In this document: in pieces, positions 1 to 8,557 of the stretch
Position numbering within the stretch: the first letter of the stretch is position 1
Layout of the letters: each line of letters begins with the position of its first letter
Source of the DNA: a virus
Length of the DNA stretch: 64,000 bases
IMG/VR virus record: IMGVR_UViG_3300034060_001466
Span: 124,001 to 188,000 of that record
Strand: one strand, 5' to 3'
The notes under the pieces: model-generated
The model's database searches: none
Seen by the model: the letters and a program-made list of their open reading frames with translations, nothing else
What the model was told of the DNA's origin: nothing
Program-made: the position numbers and the translations under genes

Positions 1-2340
1 TCTAACCCAACTATAGTTAACCCTTTCATATTAACAGCACTTTCTTATTCAGAAGCATCGGATATTACTGTATTCGACCCCCATGTGTTTTTAATAAAGG
101 ATATAGACTTAACCAATAATTCCAATCAATTTTTCTTTTCCCAGAACTCATTAATATCTACGAGCTTTTTTAAATTTAAGCCTTCTTCTGAGATTAGTCG
201 GCTTGCTAATCAAATTCTAATAAACCAGGATTATACTAACATATCAATAATCCAGGCCTTTAATTTCTTTATAACGAACTCACTAGCCTTTTCTGAAAAG
301 TCGATACGGTCTGATCTTTTTATCTTTACCAGACCTAGTGATGAAGTTGAATTAAAGGAAGATAAGATACTCGGCTTTGATTTTTTAAATTTAAGTAGGA
401 CTTCACATTTCAAGGAAATTTCCGGAATTAGAGATAATCATGTTGCCAAAAAGAAAAAGCAGCTACTTGCCTTTATCAAGAAAAAATACCAATACCTAGA
501 TCAGTCACTAGTTACTGCTACTCAAAATAATGCAGCAGTTCCAATATCTTACGAAAACTTTAAAAAGTATTCAGACAAACTCACCAATACGGTACAGATC
601 AATCTGATCTACACAAAACAGGTAGCTAATCACGCTAAGAATTTAGAAAAGACCCTAACCGAATTAGGGTTTATTGTAAAGTCTTCAATTAAATCTCCAG
701 GTAGTGCTCTAAACCCAAATGACCCTAACTTGCATATCGTCATGTGCCCAAATGTATTCACGGATTTCCCAAAGAATTACATAGCCTACCAATTTGAACA
801 AGCCCATTCAAGCTGGTTCACTAAAGATTACATACACAGGCTAAATTGTGCGATTGAAATATGGGATTATTCAGAATACAATATCAATTATTTCAAAGGA
901 AAATTTGGAAGACCTCATATATTTGTACCAATCGGTCGAGTTGAACATGATGTTGATATAGTTAACCAAGCTAGAGATATAGATGTCCTGTTTTATGGAG
1001 AATACTCAGGCAGCAGTCGAAGAACTGAATTTCTAGATAGTATGAGAGAGCTTAGGTCCATCAAAGTAGTAGACGGATTTAGCGTACATAAGTTTGGATC
1101 AGATATCGTAGATATTCTCAAGAGAACTAAAGTTGTACTAAATCACCACTACTACGATAATGGAAATCTTGAAGTAGTTAGAGTATATGAAGCCTTAAGC
1201 TACGGGTGTAAAGTCGTTTCCGAAGTTTCAGTTGATGATAATTACCACGATTTACCGATTTTAAGATATTCCAGTGTTACTGAAGCAGATCGGCTTCTAA
1301 AATTGGCACTAGCTGATAATCAGGTTCGTGAATTTAACAAAAGTAATAAAGCTGTTATTAAATCAGCGATGAGTCGACTTGGTTTTAATATGCACAATCG
1401 AATTGCAGTATTTGCTCATTATGATGTCCTTAACCAGATCGACGATTATGTAGTTGACTATTTAACTAAACTTAGTAAATTTTGTGACAAAATAATATTT
1501 GTGTCTGACGGTAACGTAAATCCTTCTGAGCTGGAAAAAATCTCTCATTTAATATCTGATAGTATATGTGGAAGGCACGGTGAATCAAACGATTTAGGTA
1601 GTTACAAGAGAGGTTTCAATTTAATAATTGAAAAGTACAAGTCTGACATTTCTAAAATTGATCAATTTCTTTTTGTTAATGATTCAGGTTATTGTGTGGG
1701 CGATCTAACTCCAGTCTTTGACACTATGACTGGTGCATCCGTTGATGCATGGGCACTATGTGATCATGCGCCCGACCCAAAACTAATAGAGGGCAAGTGC
1801 TATTTACAAAGTAATTTTTTCTCAGTTAACCGAGCAGTATTTACGGCAAAACCGTTCTCTCAGTTTATGAACAGTATAACAGTTTCTCATAATAAATCAG
1901 AAATAGTTGACAAGTATGAGCTAGGTTTATCTGAGATGTTAATTAAGAATGGTTATAGGACCGGTTGTTACATAAGCACAGTCAGTCTAGATGAGTACAT
2001 TAGATCGAATGATACTCAATTAACAACTGAGGTCCTTTCGCTACTTTCCGGAAATTATTCAGGCATAACTAGCGATATAATGTCAAGAATATTTCATTCA
2101 AAAATAGGAGGAGACTATGTCTATTCTGATCATTTTTATACTCTACTAAAAATAGGATTTCCGTTAATTAAATGCTTAGCACTAGTTCCAAATCAGGAAA
2201 CTGGCCCATATAATAAACTAATTGACTATTGGAAGCCGATCCTCATTTCTAAATTGGGATCAGCTCAAGTTAATCAAATGCTAACTCATATTTCTAGAAT
2301 CGGTAAGACTCCGAAATCACCTAACAAAAATATACGATAA
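1..2340 (+). CDS. Glycosyltransferase / rhamnan-synthesis (RgpF-like) fusion, 5'-partial
   Basis: The reading frame is open from the first base of the window, so the gene starts outside it; a GTG at 85 is only an internal candidate start. The first half contains a GT-B type glycosyltransferase domain with the nucleotide-sugar region EVVRVYEALSYGCKVVSE (about residue 395 of the visible protein). The second half matches the rhamnan synthesis protein F family: AVFAHYD near 475, then SNDLGSYKRGF and FLFVNDS. It would transfer sugars to a surface polysaccharide or to virion proteins. It is followed after 3 nt by three more glycan-related genes in an apparent operon. The substrate is unknown. Confidence 0.75.
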   Translation, partial: SNPTIVNPFILTALSYSEASDITVFDPHVFLIKDIDLTNNSNQFFFSQNSLISTSFFKFKPSSEISRLANQILINQDYTNISIIQAFNFFITNSLAFSEKSIRSDLFIFTRPSDEVELKEDKILGFDFLNLSRTSHFKEISGIRDNHVAKKKKQLLAFIKKKYQYLDQSLVTATQNNAAVPISYENFKKYSDKLTNTVQINLIYTKQVANHAKNLEKTLTELGFIVKSSIKSPGSALNPNDPNLHIVMCPNVFTDFPKNYIAYQFEQAHSSWFTKDYIHRLNCAIEIWDYSEYNINYFKGKFGRPHIFVPIGRVEHDVDIVNQARDIDVLFYGEYSGSSRRTEFLDSMRELRSIKVVDGFSVHKFGSDIVDILKRTKVVLNHHYYDNGNLEVVRVYEALSYGCKVVSEVSVDDNYHDLPILRYSSVTEADRLLKLALADNQVREFNKSNKAVIKSAMSRLGFNMHNRIAVFAHYDVLNQIDDYVVDYLTKLSKFCDKIIFVSDGNVNPSELEKISHLISDSICGRHGESNDLGSYKRGFNLIIEKYKSDISKIDQFLFVNDSGYCVGDLTPVFDTMTGASVDAWALCDHAPDPKLIEGKCYLQSNFFSVNRAVFTAKPFSQFMNSITVSHNKSEIVDKYELGLSEMLIKNGYRTGCYISTVSLDEYIRSNDTQLTTEVLSLLSGNYSGITSDIMSRIFHSKIGGDYVYSDHFYTLLKIGFPLIKCLALVPNQETGPYNKLIDYWKPILISKLGSAQVNQMLTHISRIGKTPKSPNKNIR

Positions 2341-2343
2341 TAA

Positions 2344-3093
2344 ATGAAACTTGCCATTTTTGCAATAGCATTAGACGAGGAGAGGTATTTAGCTGAATGG
2401 CTAGACTACCACAAGAGATTAGGAGTTACTGACTTTGTCATTTACGATAATTCAGCAAATAACAAACTACGAGACTTTGCCTCAGACTCAGTTAAGATCA
2501 TCTATTTTCCTGGAAAAGGGATGCAAATTCCAGCATATAATAATTTTCTAGAAAATTTTGCTAGCGACTTTGACTATGCAATGGCACTCGATATTGATGA
2601 GTTTTTAGTAATTCATAATGATTTATCAATTAACGAATTCATTCAAACCTACTTAACTTCAGCTGGTGTAGTAATCCATTGGCGATTCTTTGGGTCAAAC
2701 GGTCATATTCGTTACTCAGATCGACCAGTCTTGGAGAGATTCATTAAATGCCAAGACGATTGCTCTGACCATTTCAAAACAATCATCGACTGTAAAAAAG
2801 TAGTTAGGTATACAAATCCTCACATGCCTGATTTGACAGTCGACGGTGAAATATTCGAGTTAACTGGTGAATTAGTAACAGGTCATGCGAGTCAAATAAA
2901 TACAACTAGTATTGCACAAATCAACCATTATTTTTGTAAATCATGGGAAGAATTCAACTGGAAGATCAATCGAGGCCGCATAACTCTCAATGTTGAACCT
3001 AGATCAACTGACGATTTCTTTTGGGCGAATAGAAATGACGGTGTAGACAAGTCGGCTCTAAACTTAATAACTAATAAAAAAACTACAAAATAA
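2344..3093 (+). CDS. GT-A glycosyltransferase (GT2/GT92-like)
   Basis: A 249-residue protein whose N-terminus (MKLAIFAIALDEERYLAEWL) is typical of glycosyltransferases that begin with a nucleotide-binding strand followed by an acidic helix. The metal-binding DxD motif is visible as ALDIDEFLV around residue 80. It starts 3 nt after the preceding stop codon and is followed 2 nt later by an oxygenase gene. The genes are therefore probably co-transcribed and act on the same glycan. No signal peptide or membrane segment is seen, so it should act in the cytoplasm. Donor and acceptor cannot be told from sequence. Confidence 0.75.
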   Translation: MKLAIFAIALDEERYLAEWLDYHKRLGVTDFVIYDNSANNKLRDFASDSVKIIYFPGKGMQIPAYNNFLENFASDFDYAMALDIDEFLVIHNDLSINEFIQTYLTSAGVVIHWRFFGSNGHIRYSDRPVLERFIKCQDDCSDHFKTIIDCKKVVRYTNPHMPDLTVDGEIFELTGELVTGHASQINTTSIAQINHYFCKSWEEFNWKINRGRITLNVEPRSTDDFFWANRNDGVDKSALNLITNKKTTK

Positions 3094-3095
3094 TA

Positions 3096-3734
3096 ATGTA
3101 TTTACCAGTACCTTACAAAGTTCAGTATGACACACAAAAATTTCCATTTAAGGAAATCGTCGAGTCAATTCTAGAAGTTGATAATCTATCTGAACTGCAC
3201 AAATTAAAAGACTACCTTTTCTTTTCTAGAGAAATGGATCAATCTACTGATTGGCACAAAGCTTATTACTCAAAATTCAGTGAGTTGTTTTACCCAACGT
3301 ACGTTGAATTAGTTAAAGAATTAGCGAACTCATTCGAGTATGAATCAATCATTTATCAAAAAATCCCAACGTTTAGAACCCAACTCGTTAATAATTTAGC
3401 AGTCGGCGAATGGCACAGGGACCGAGCATACAATCACGGAACTTCTGAAGTTAACTTTTGGATGCCATTTACTGATACTAACGAGACCAATACTATTTGG
3501 ATGGAAAGTTCTGAAGGAAAGGAAGATTTCATGCCGTATACTGTAAAATACGGAGAAATTTTAGTATTTAATGGAGCTAATCTACTTCATGGAAATAAAA
3601 CAAACACCTCTGACTCTACTCGAGTATCAGTTGACTTTAGATTAGTTGATCCAGCTAAATTTATTCCAACTAAAGCAGGCTCAATTAACATGAATTCGTC
3701 TTTTGAAGTAGGCGGATATTTTGAAAAACTTTAA
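3096..3734 (+). CDS. Fe(II)/2-oxoglutarate-dependent oxygenase-like protein
   Basis: A 212-residue protein with the facial-triad pattern of 2OG-Fe(II) dioxygenases of the phytanoyl-CoA/StrG type. An HxD is seen in EWHRDRAYNHG (near residue 107). A distal His lies in NLLHGNKT, followed by the Arg of STRVSVDFR, which would bind the 2OG carboxylate. It sits between two glycosyltransferases, so hydroxylation or oxidation of a sugar or sugar-linked residue is the likeliest role. The family assignment comes from motif and spacing; the substrate is inferred only from context. Confidence 0.65.
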   Translation: MYLPVPYKVQYDTQKFPFKEIVESILEVDNLSELHKLKDYLFFSREMDQSTDWHKAYYSKFSELFYPTYVELVKELANSFEYESIIYQKIPTFRTQLVNNLAVGEWHRDRAYNHGTSEVNFWMPFTDTNETNTIWMESSEGKEDFMPYTVKYGEILVFNGANLLHGNKTNTSDSTRVSVDFRLVDPAKFIPTKAGSINMNSSFEVGGYFEKL

Positions 3735-3736
3735 TT

Positions 3737-4573
3737 ATGAAATTATCAGCAGGATACGTTGTCTTTGACGGACTAGAGACACTAGAGCAATCAATACGCT
3801 CAATCCGAGAATCAGTTGACCTTGTTCTCGTGTCATATCAAACTGTTTCTTGGGGAAACACTGAGTGTTCTCCTAACCTAGTTCCAATGTTAGAGAGACT
3901 CAAGAAGAAAGGATTAATTGACGCCATAATAGTATTCACAGACTTTGTACCATCATCCCTAACCACTGCTGAAGATGTGCTGAGAGCTAAGGTTTATGAG
4001 TGCAATAAACGTCAAAGCCTATTGGAAAAATCTCTTGAATTAGGAGCAACCCATTATCTTTCAATGGACGCGGATGAATTCTATGTTAAAGACGAATTTG
4101 ACGAAGCTAAGCGACAAATCATTGATAATAATTTACATGCGACTGCGGTTAAGTACATAAATTACGTAACGCCAACTCTACACCAAGGGTACTCCAAGTT
4201 TAAGGTCCCATTTATCTACAAGATAGGATCGGCCAGTAGGCATCATTCAGTGCAATTCATGTTTTCTGATATAGACCCTACTCGCGGAATAGCGGATGAC
4301 TCATACGAAAGATCGCGAGTATTTGACCCAGGAGTTATAACGATGCATCACATGGAAATGGTCAGAGAAGACTTGCTTGGAAAATACCAAGCGTCAAGTC
4401 GATATTTTAGAAATAGACAACAGTTACCTACTTTATCAGAAGATATTGACCGTGCTAAGAGCACCGGTAAACTTACCTATAATGCAATCCATTTCGGAGA
4501 TGCAATTAGTCACTTAAATACTGAGCTTGAATTAGTTAAATGTGAAGATCAATTTGGATTAACGCCCAATTGA
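3737..4573 (+). CDS. GT-A glycosyltransferase
   Basis: A 278-residue protein with a GT-A like N-terminus (MKLSAGYVVFDGLETLEQSI) and a DxD motif in LSMDADEFYV near residue 112, expected to bind a metal ion and nucleotide sugar. It is the last gene of the plus-strand glycan cluster. Its 3' end overlaps the convergent baseplate gene by 15 bp. The sequence HGYSKFKVPFIYK-like middle region is not diagnostic. Likely cytoplasmic; specificity unknown. Confidence 0.65.
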   Translation: MKLSAGYVVFDGLETLEQSIRSIRESVDLVLVSYQTVSWGNTECSPNLVPMLERLKKKGLIDAIIVFTDFVPSSLTTAEDVLRAKVYECNKRQSLLEKSLELGATHYLSMDADEFYVKDEFDEAKRQIIDNNLHATAVKYINYVTPTLHQGYSKFKVPFIYKIGSASRHHSVQFMFSDIDPTRGIADDSYERSRVFDPGVITMHHMEMVREDLLGKYQASSRYFRNRQQLPTLSEDIDRAKSTGKLTYNAIHFGDAISHLNTELELVKCEDQFGLTPN

Positions 4574-5359
4574 TACGGTTTCAGATAGGATCTGATCTTT
4601 CATGTTATTAATTAGAGATTGAGCTGCCGCTCCAGTAGAAGGCATTTTAGCATCAACCATTGCAGCTAATCCCATAAGAGCTGCAAACATTGAATCACCC
4701 ATCACTGCACTTTCAACAACATTTGACGAACCCAATCGGGTAGTCTTTCCATCTACGTGAACTGTTTGTGCGCTTGTTTTAATTGAATTGGAAATAACGT
4801 TAACTTGAGACTGGCTCATTACTGTGATTACGTTTCCATCTAATTCAACTGAGGAAAGGCCGTCTTTGTGATACAATTCAATTTTTGAATTTTGATCAAT
4901 ATTTAGGTAAGAGTCTTTCATTTCAAGAGTTAACCCTCGACCTTTATTAAACCAGAATTTTATCTGCTCATCTCCATCAAATAGGATATAGTGAGCTCCT
5001 TCGTACTCGTATTCTGTACTCTTCTTAAGCTCTTCCTTAATATCGTCGCCTATTTCCTGAACCTGTTCGTACTCTGGCGAATATAAGTCACCATTATTAA
5101 ATCTCACATTAACAATCGCTCCCTTTTTAGGAATTGATATTGATCCAGCCTTTGCGTCCTGCCCGAAAAATGCGGGCTTTTGAGATTGAACTGCCCATGG
5201 AATATCTTCAACTGGCAACGTATCAAATAGGCTAAATACTTTAACTTTACAGCGACCTTCTCTTAGAGGATCAGTCACATCAACGACTTCTCCTAAATAC
5301 TTAGTAGTTAGGCGATCCGACCCAGTAGGATCCTTCATTATATCGTGATTTGGATTCAT
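4559..5359 (-). CDS. gp5: Baseplate central spike / gp5-like OB-fold protein
   Basis: A 266-residue protein with an N-terminal OB-fold region (residues about 18-100: YLGEVVDVTDPLREGRCKVKV and later KKGAIVNVRFNNGD) like T4 gp5 and phage V proteins. It continues into a repetitive valine/serine-rich beta region (about 120-215) that would form the trimeric needle. T4 gp5 carries a lysozyme domain between these parts; none is seen here, as in many gp5/VgrG relatives. It is the last gene of the minus-strand baseplate run, directly after a tail structural gene. Confidence 0.7.
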   Translation of the reverse strand: MNPNHDIMKDPTGSDRLTTKYLGEVVDVTDPLREGRCKVKVFSLFDTLPVEDIPWAVQSQKPAFFGQDAKAGSISIPKKGAIVNVRFNNGDLYSPEYEQVQEIGDDIKEELKKSTEYEYEGAHYILFDGDEQIKFWFNKGRGLTLEMKDSYLNIDQNSKIELYHKDGLSSVELDGNVITVMSQSQVNVISNSIKTSAQTVHVDGKTTRLGSSNVVESAVMGDSMFAALMGLAAMVDAKMPSTGAAAQSLINNMKDQILSETVSIGR

Positions 5360-5374
5360 TCGCTATTCTATATT

Positions 5375-6454
5375 TTATGGATAAACATCCCCCAATGAAC
5401 CATCTGATACATTTGGTTTTACATCTGATCCTGGGTAAGTGTCATCTCCTACAGTCTGTCCTCCAACCGGCCCAACTGGCGATCTTCGCCCGAATACCTG
5501 ATTAGTTGAAAGTACTTCATTTGTTCTATTATACACATTTTGCGATAATGCGGTTTCAAGTCTAGTCTGTAATTGGTTAGTTAAGTCGCCTATTAATCTT
5601 GCAGGTAGACTTGCTGCACTTGATAAAAAGCGCTGAGCTCTTCCTTCTAGGCTATTTGCTAAACCTGAGAAAATACCAAGAGACTGATAATCAGATTGAG
5701 CTGAAGATTCTGATTCTTCGGTTACCCATCCAGCTTTAATCTTAAATGAAGTGTTAAATGGCTGATCTTGAGTGAACGCCTTCATTTCAAGCGAGGTTGG
5801 GCCGCTCATAAATCCATCAAAATCAAACTCACAACGACTTAGTCTGTACTTTAACTGCTGTACTCCACTTTCTAAGCGGCCGTTATCATCCCTAATATCT
5901 CTTATTTCAAATAGAGTAATTGTCATGTCAAATGTTCTTAAGTTATCCGGAAGAGTATACGCTAATTTATCCTGATCGTATATAGCTCGTCTATAATTTT
6001 CTGCAAACTTAAGTAATGGTTGCTGTATAGAATCAATGCAGTTAATTGTGATTTCAGCCTTTTTATTACCCTCCTTTATTCTACTTGCTGCTTTCCATAA
6101 TGAATCTATTCCTGCTATTGACTGAAAATACCATGGAGAATTCTGTAGTAGTTGTAAATTAGCCTGCGCCGAGGTTAAGTGATGAGCGTATGCCCTTGTC
6201 CACGGCGAATCGTATGCAGTTAAGAAGTCAATTGCTGACCATTCTACTACATTGTATGTATTTATTGTTTTATCAGTATTAGGATTTGCAAATAACTGGT
6301 CCCAATACAGAGCCATTTCTCCATCATTTGAATATTTAGGTGGAAAAAAATCAATATCAAAAGTCAAGAATACTGGATCCTGAATATCGTATATGGAACT
6401 CTTTACGAACTGTTTCCATCTTCTTGGGCCGTTTGTTTTAAATTCTACTGCCAT
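5375..6454 (-). CDS. Tail/baseplate structural protein
   Basis: A 359-residue protein. Its segments (DPVFLTFDIDFFPP, NSPWYFQSIAGIDSLWKA, LPDNLRTFDMTITLFEIRDI) recur in virion structural proteins of large contractile-tailed phages that lie beside the hub genes. The C-terminal 80 residues are low-complexity and Gly/Pro-rich. Position between gp27-like and gp5-like genes, 2 nt after the former, argues for a role in the baseplate hub or tube junction. It may be the functional counterpart of T4 gp48 or gp54, but I see no direct motif that proves it. Confidence 0.5.
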   Translation of the reverse strand: MAVEFKTNGPRRWKQFVKSSIYDIQDPVFLTFDIDFFPPKYSNDGEMALYWDQLFANPNTDKTINTYNVVEWSAIDFLTAYDSPWTRAYAHHLTSAQANLQLLQNSPWYFQSIAGIDSLWKAASRIKEGNKKAEITINCIDSIQQPLLKFAENYRRAIYDQDKLAYTLPDNLRTFDMTITLFEIRDIRDDNGRLESGVQQLKYRLSRCEFDFDGFMSGPTSLEMKAFTQDQPFNTSFKIKAGWVTEESESSAQSDYQSLGIFSGLANSLEGRAQRFLSSAASLPARLIGDLTNQLQTRLETALSQNVYNRTNEVLSTNQVFGRRSPVGPVGGQTVGDDTYPGSDVKPNVSDGSLGDVYP

Positions 6455-6456
6455 AA

Positions 6457-7947
6457 TTAAACTTTATTTTCCATTTTTTGTGCAGGAATCCAATTTCTTC
6501 TACTTAATAAAATTTCAGTAGTGAACGATGTAGATTCGTTTAGCGGGTTGTATCGGTACACGATATCTTTAACATAATACGTATCAGTTAAATTTGTATC
6601 AAGTACTAAGTCAGTTGATCTAGCTTTATCTGCAATCTCTGGCTTTTGCGAATTAGTTTGAGTTTTATCGTCATTTAAACTATCGTCATACGCTTTTTTT
6701 GCACGACTTGAGTAAATGTTAACCTTTATTCTACTTCCTCTTAGTATATTTTGATTGAATCCTGGAAGTTTTACCTTCAATACATTCTTTTCAGCTTCAA
6801 TTTTATTATGTGTGTTTAATAATTTTGAGAATTTATAATTAGTGTGAGAGTTAAGGTAATCTGTCCCAGCCCATTTAACAATATCATTTTCCAAATAATC
6901 AGTTAATTCAGGGGCCTGATACACGCTTAATCCATCAGGTGAAGGCTCAGATAAAGGCTCAGAATACCAGTCTTTTACTGGAGATTCTTCTCCGTGGCGG
7001 TATAGAACAACCCTCTTTCGAAATCCTTCAGTTTTTAGGATATCACCATTGTCACCTATCATTGAGTACTCAAGAATCTTTAGATCTGACATAGTTGTTC
7101 CAACTTCAGCGTTTGATAGAACTAATGAAATAGTCGATTCAGTCGAATCTAACTTTCCACCTTTTTCTGCACGGCTTACGTCTAAGTAATCAGTCGCGTA
7201 CGATGGATAACTTTGAGGTATTTCAGCGTCATCTTTAAATTGTTTAAATTGCTTCTCTACGTTAATAAAATTTAAGACATAATACCTGTCAATAAAGCAG
7301 TCAAAAAACGTCTTTTCGTTCTTGTATGAATGATCTGTTACCTGTTTAATAAACGATTTATAATTTAGATTAGGATTAATCCAAGTCATTGCATCATTAG
7401 TTGAATCTTCATTACTGGCAAAACCAAGGCCAAGTTCCTCTGCTATCTTTTTTAAAGCTTGAGCAGACGTCATATTTGAATAGGACTTTATAAAATTCCC
7501 ATTTAACTTAGGGACATATAACTCTCCAAAGAATTCATATCTAACTGAAAAACCTCCGACTGGAATTGACTGAACTCCAGTAATCAGGAAAGTTTGAGAA
7601 AATGATTTAAGCTTAGGATGGCCAGTTGCAACGTACGCTGTTAATAGGGGCTTGGTTTTTGGGTACCCTACTGAGGTTAGCGAGCCAGTCGAATCTAACA
7701 CACTGACATGAATGGTTGGAATTAATGAGTTTGTAAAAACCGTCATTCCTAAAATACTATCAGCTGGCATTCTAGAATTCCCAATCATTATTAATGGAGA
7801 TTTTCTACCCAAATTCTGAGCAAAACCTGAAGCGTCCGGATTACGAATCTGTCTAGTAGAGTCTGGTGTTTCTAGGTCCAGTACATCAATACTTGGCGGA
7901 GTTATCTTTGGCTCAAGCGATAATAGTATTTGGTCGGACAATGCCAT
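6457..7947 (-). CDS. Baseplate hub protein, gp27-like
   Basis: A 496-residue protein with the layout of gp27/gpD-type hub proteins. An N-terminal beta domain (residues 45-160) is followed by a helical insertion with the TSAQALKKIAEELGL segment near 160. A C-terminal beta domain ends in YYVKDIVYRYNPLNES and TEILLSRRNWIP. The same ending pattern, 'TE..L.RRNWIP', is characteristic of large-phage hub proteins in my memory of the family. It abuts the downstream spike-region genes and shares one base with the upstream gene, so the genes are co-transcribed. Hub trimers would link tail tube and spike. Confidence 0.6.
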   Translation of the reverse strand: MALSDQILLSLEPKITPPSIDVLDLETPDSTRQIRNPDASGFAQNLGRKSPLIMIGNSRMPADSILGMTVFTNSLIPTIHVSVLDSTGSLTSVGYPKTKPLLTAYVATGHPKLKSFSQTFLITGVQSIPVGGFSVRYEFFGELYVPKLNGNFIKSYSNMTSAQALKKIAEELGLGFASNEDSTNDAMTWINPNLNYKSFIKQVTDHSYKNEKTFFDCFIDRYYVLNFINVEKQFKQFKDDAEIPQSYPSYATDYLDVSRAEKGGKLDSTESTISLVLSNAEVGTTMSDLKILEYSMIGDNGDILKTEGFRKRVVLYRHGEESPVKDWYSEPLSEPSPDGLSVYQAPELTDYLENDIVKWAGTDYLNSHTNYKFSKLLNTHNKIEAEKNVLKVKLPGFNQNILRGSRIKVNIYSSRAKKAYDDSLNDDKTQTNSQKPEIADKARSTDLVLDTNLTDTYYVKDIVYRYNPLNESTSFTTEILLSRRNWIPAQKMENKV

Positions 7948-8546
7948 TATGAAAATATCTTATTTTTTACTAACGCTGCCTGTAGCTTGGTTCTAGAAAT
8001 TGGATCAGGACAATCTTCTTTCTTAACTGACGTTACGTCGGTTCCAAATACAATTTTACCATTAACAACCTTCACTGAATTATCTTTAGCGATATTAGGC
8101 GGAGCCACCGTTGCTGCTGAATTAGCCTGTAGATAGTCAAGGCGATTCTTATCCTGTTTAGTTTTAGGAGAAATAAACGCAGTCTTTTTCTTCTTTCTAG
8201 TAGAAGTCTGCCAATTCTCATTATTTCCATTAATATCAACCGGTTTGACCAACATCCCAGATAGAGCAGAGCCGTCTGGTACTTTTATTAAGTCATTAAC
8301 GTCTAGCGAAAATGGATTAGAGATTCCGTTGTATTTAAAAAGAACACATACGAAACTGGCAGTCTGATAAAATATTTTGGAAATCAAATCCCCTCGCATC
8401 TGAATTCCTTCTTCGACTGCATACGTTCTTCCTTGGTTAACTAGAACTCCTCTAAACGAAACACTTCGCCGAGTTAAGTCGTTAACTACATCGCCGTTTG
8501 TTTTTGTAAAGTCGCCTTTTTGTTGTAAAACTTTTAAATCTAGCAT
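7947..8546 (-). CDS. Baseplate protein with gp53/LysM-like segment
   Basis: A 199-residue protein. The segment GDLISKIFYQTASFVCVLFKYNGISNPFSLDVNDLIKVP (about residues 52-90) has the pattern of T4 gp53 and of LysM-like baseplate proteins: an early tyrosine, then 'L...N.I.NPF.L..GD....P'. The C-terminal half is basic and looks disordered. It lies between the tube-initiator-like protein and the gp27-like hub gene, which supports a baseplate role. A LysM-like fold inside the baseplate would bind other wedge proteins rather than peptidoglycan. Confidence 0.5.
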   Translation of the reverse strand: MLDLKVLQQKGDFTKTNGDVVNDLTRRSVSFRGVLVNQGRTYAVEEGIQMRGDLISKIFYQTASFVCVLFKYNGISNPFSLDVNDLIKVPDGSALSGMLVKPVDINGNNENWQTSTRKKKKTAFISPKTKQDKNRLDYLQANSAATVAPPNIAKDNSVKVVNGKIVFGTDVTSVKKEDCPDPISRTKLQAALVKNKIFS

Positions 8547-8557
8547 ACTTAATCTTA

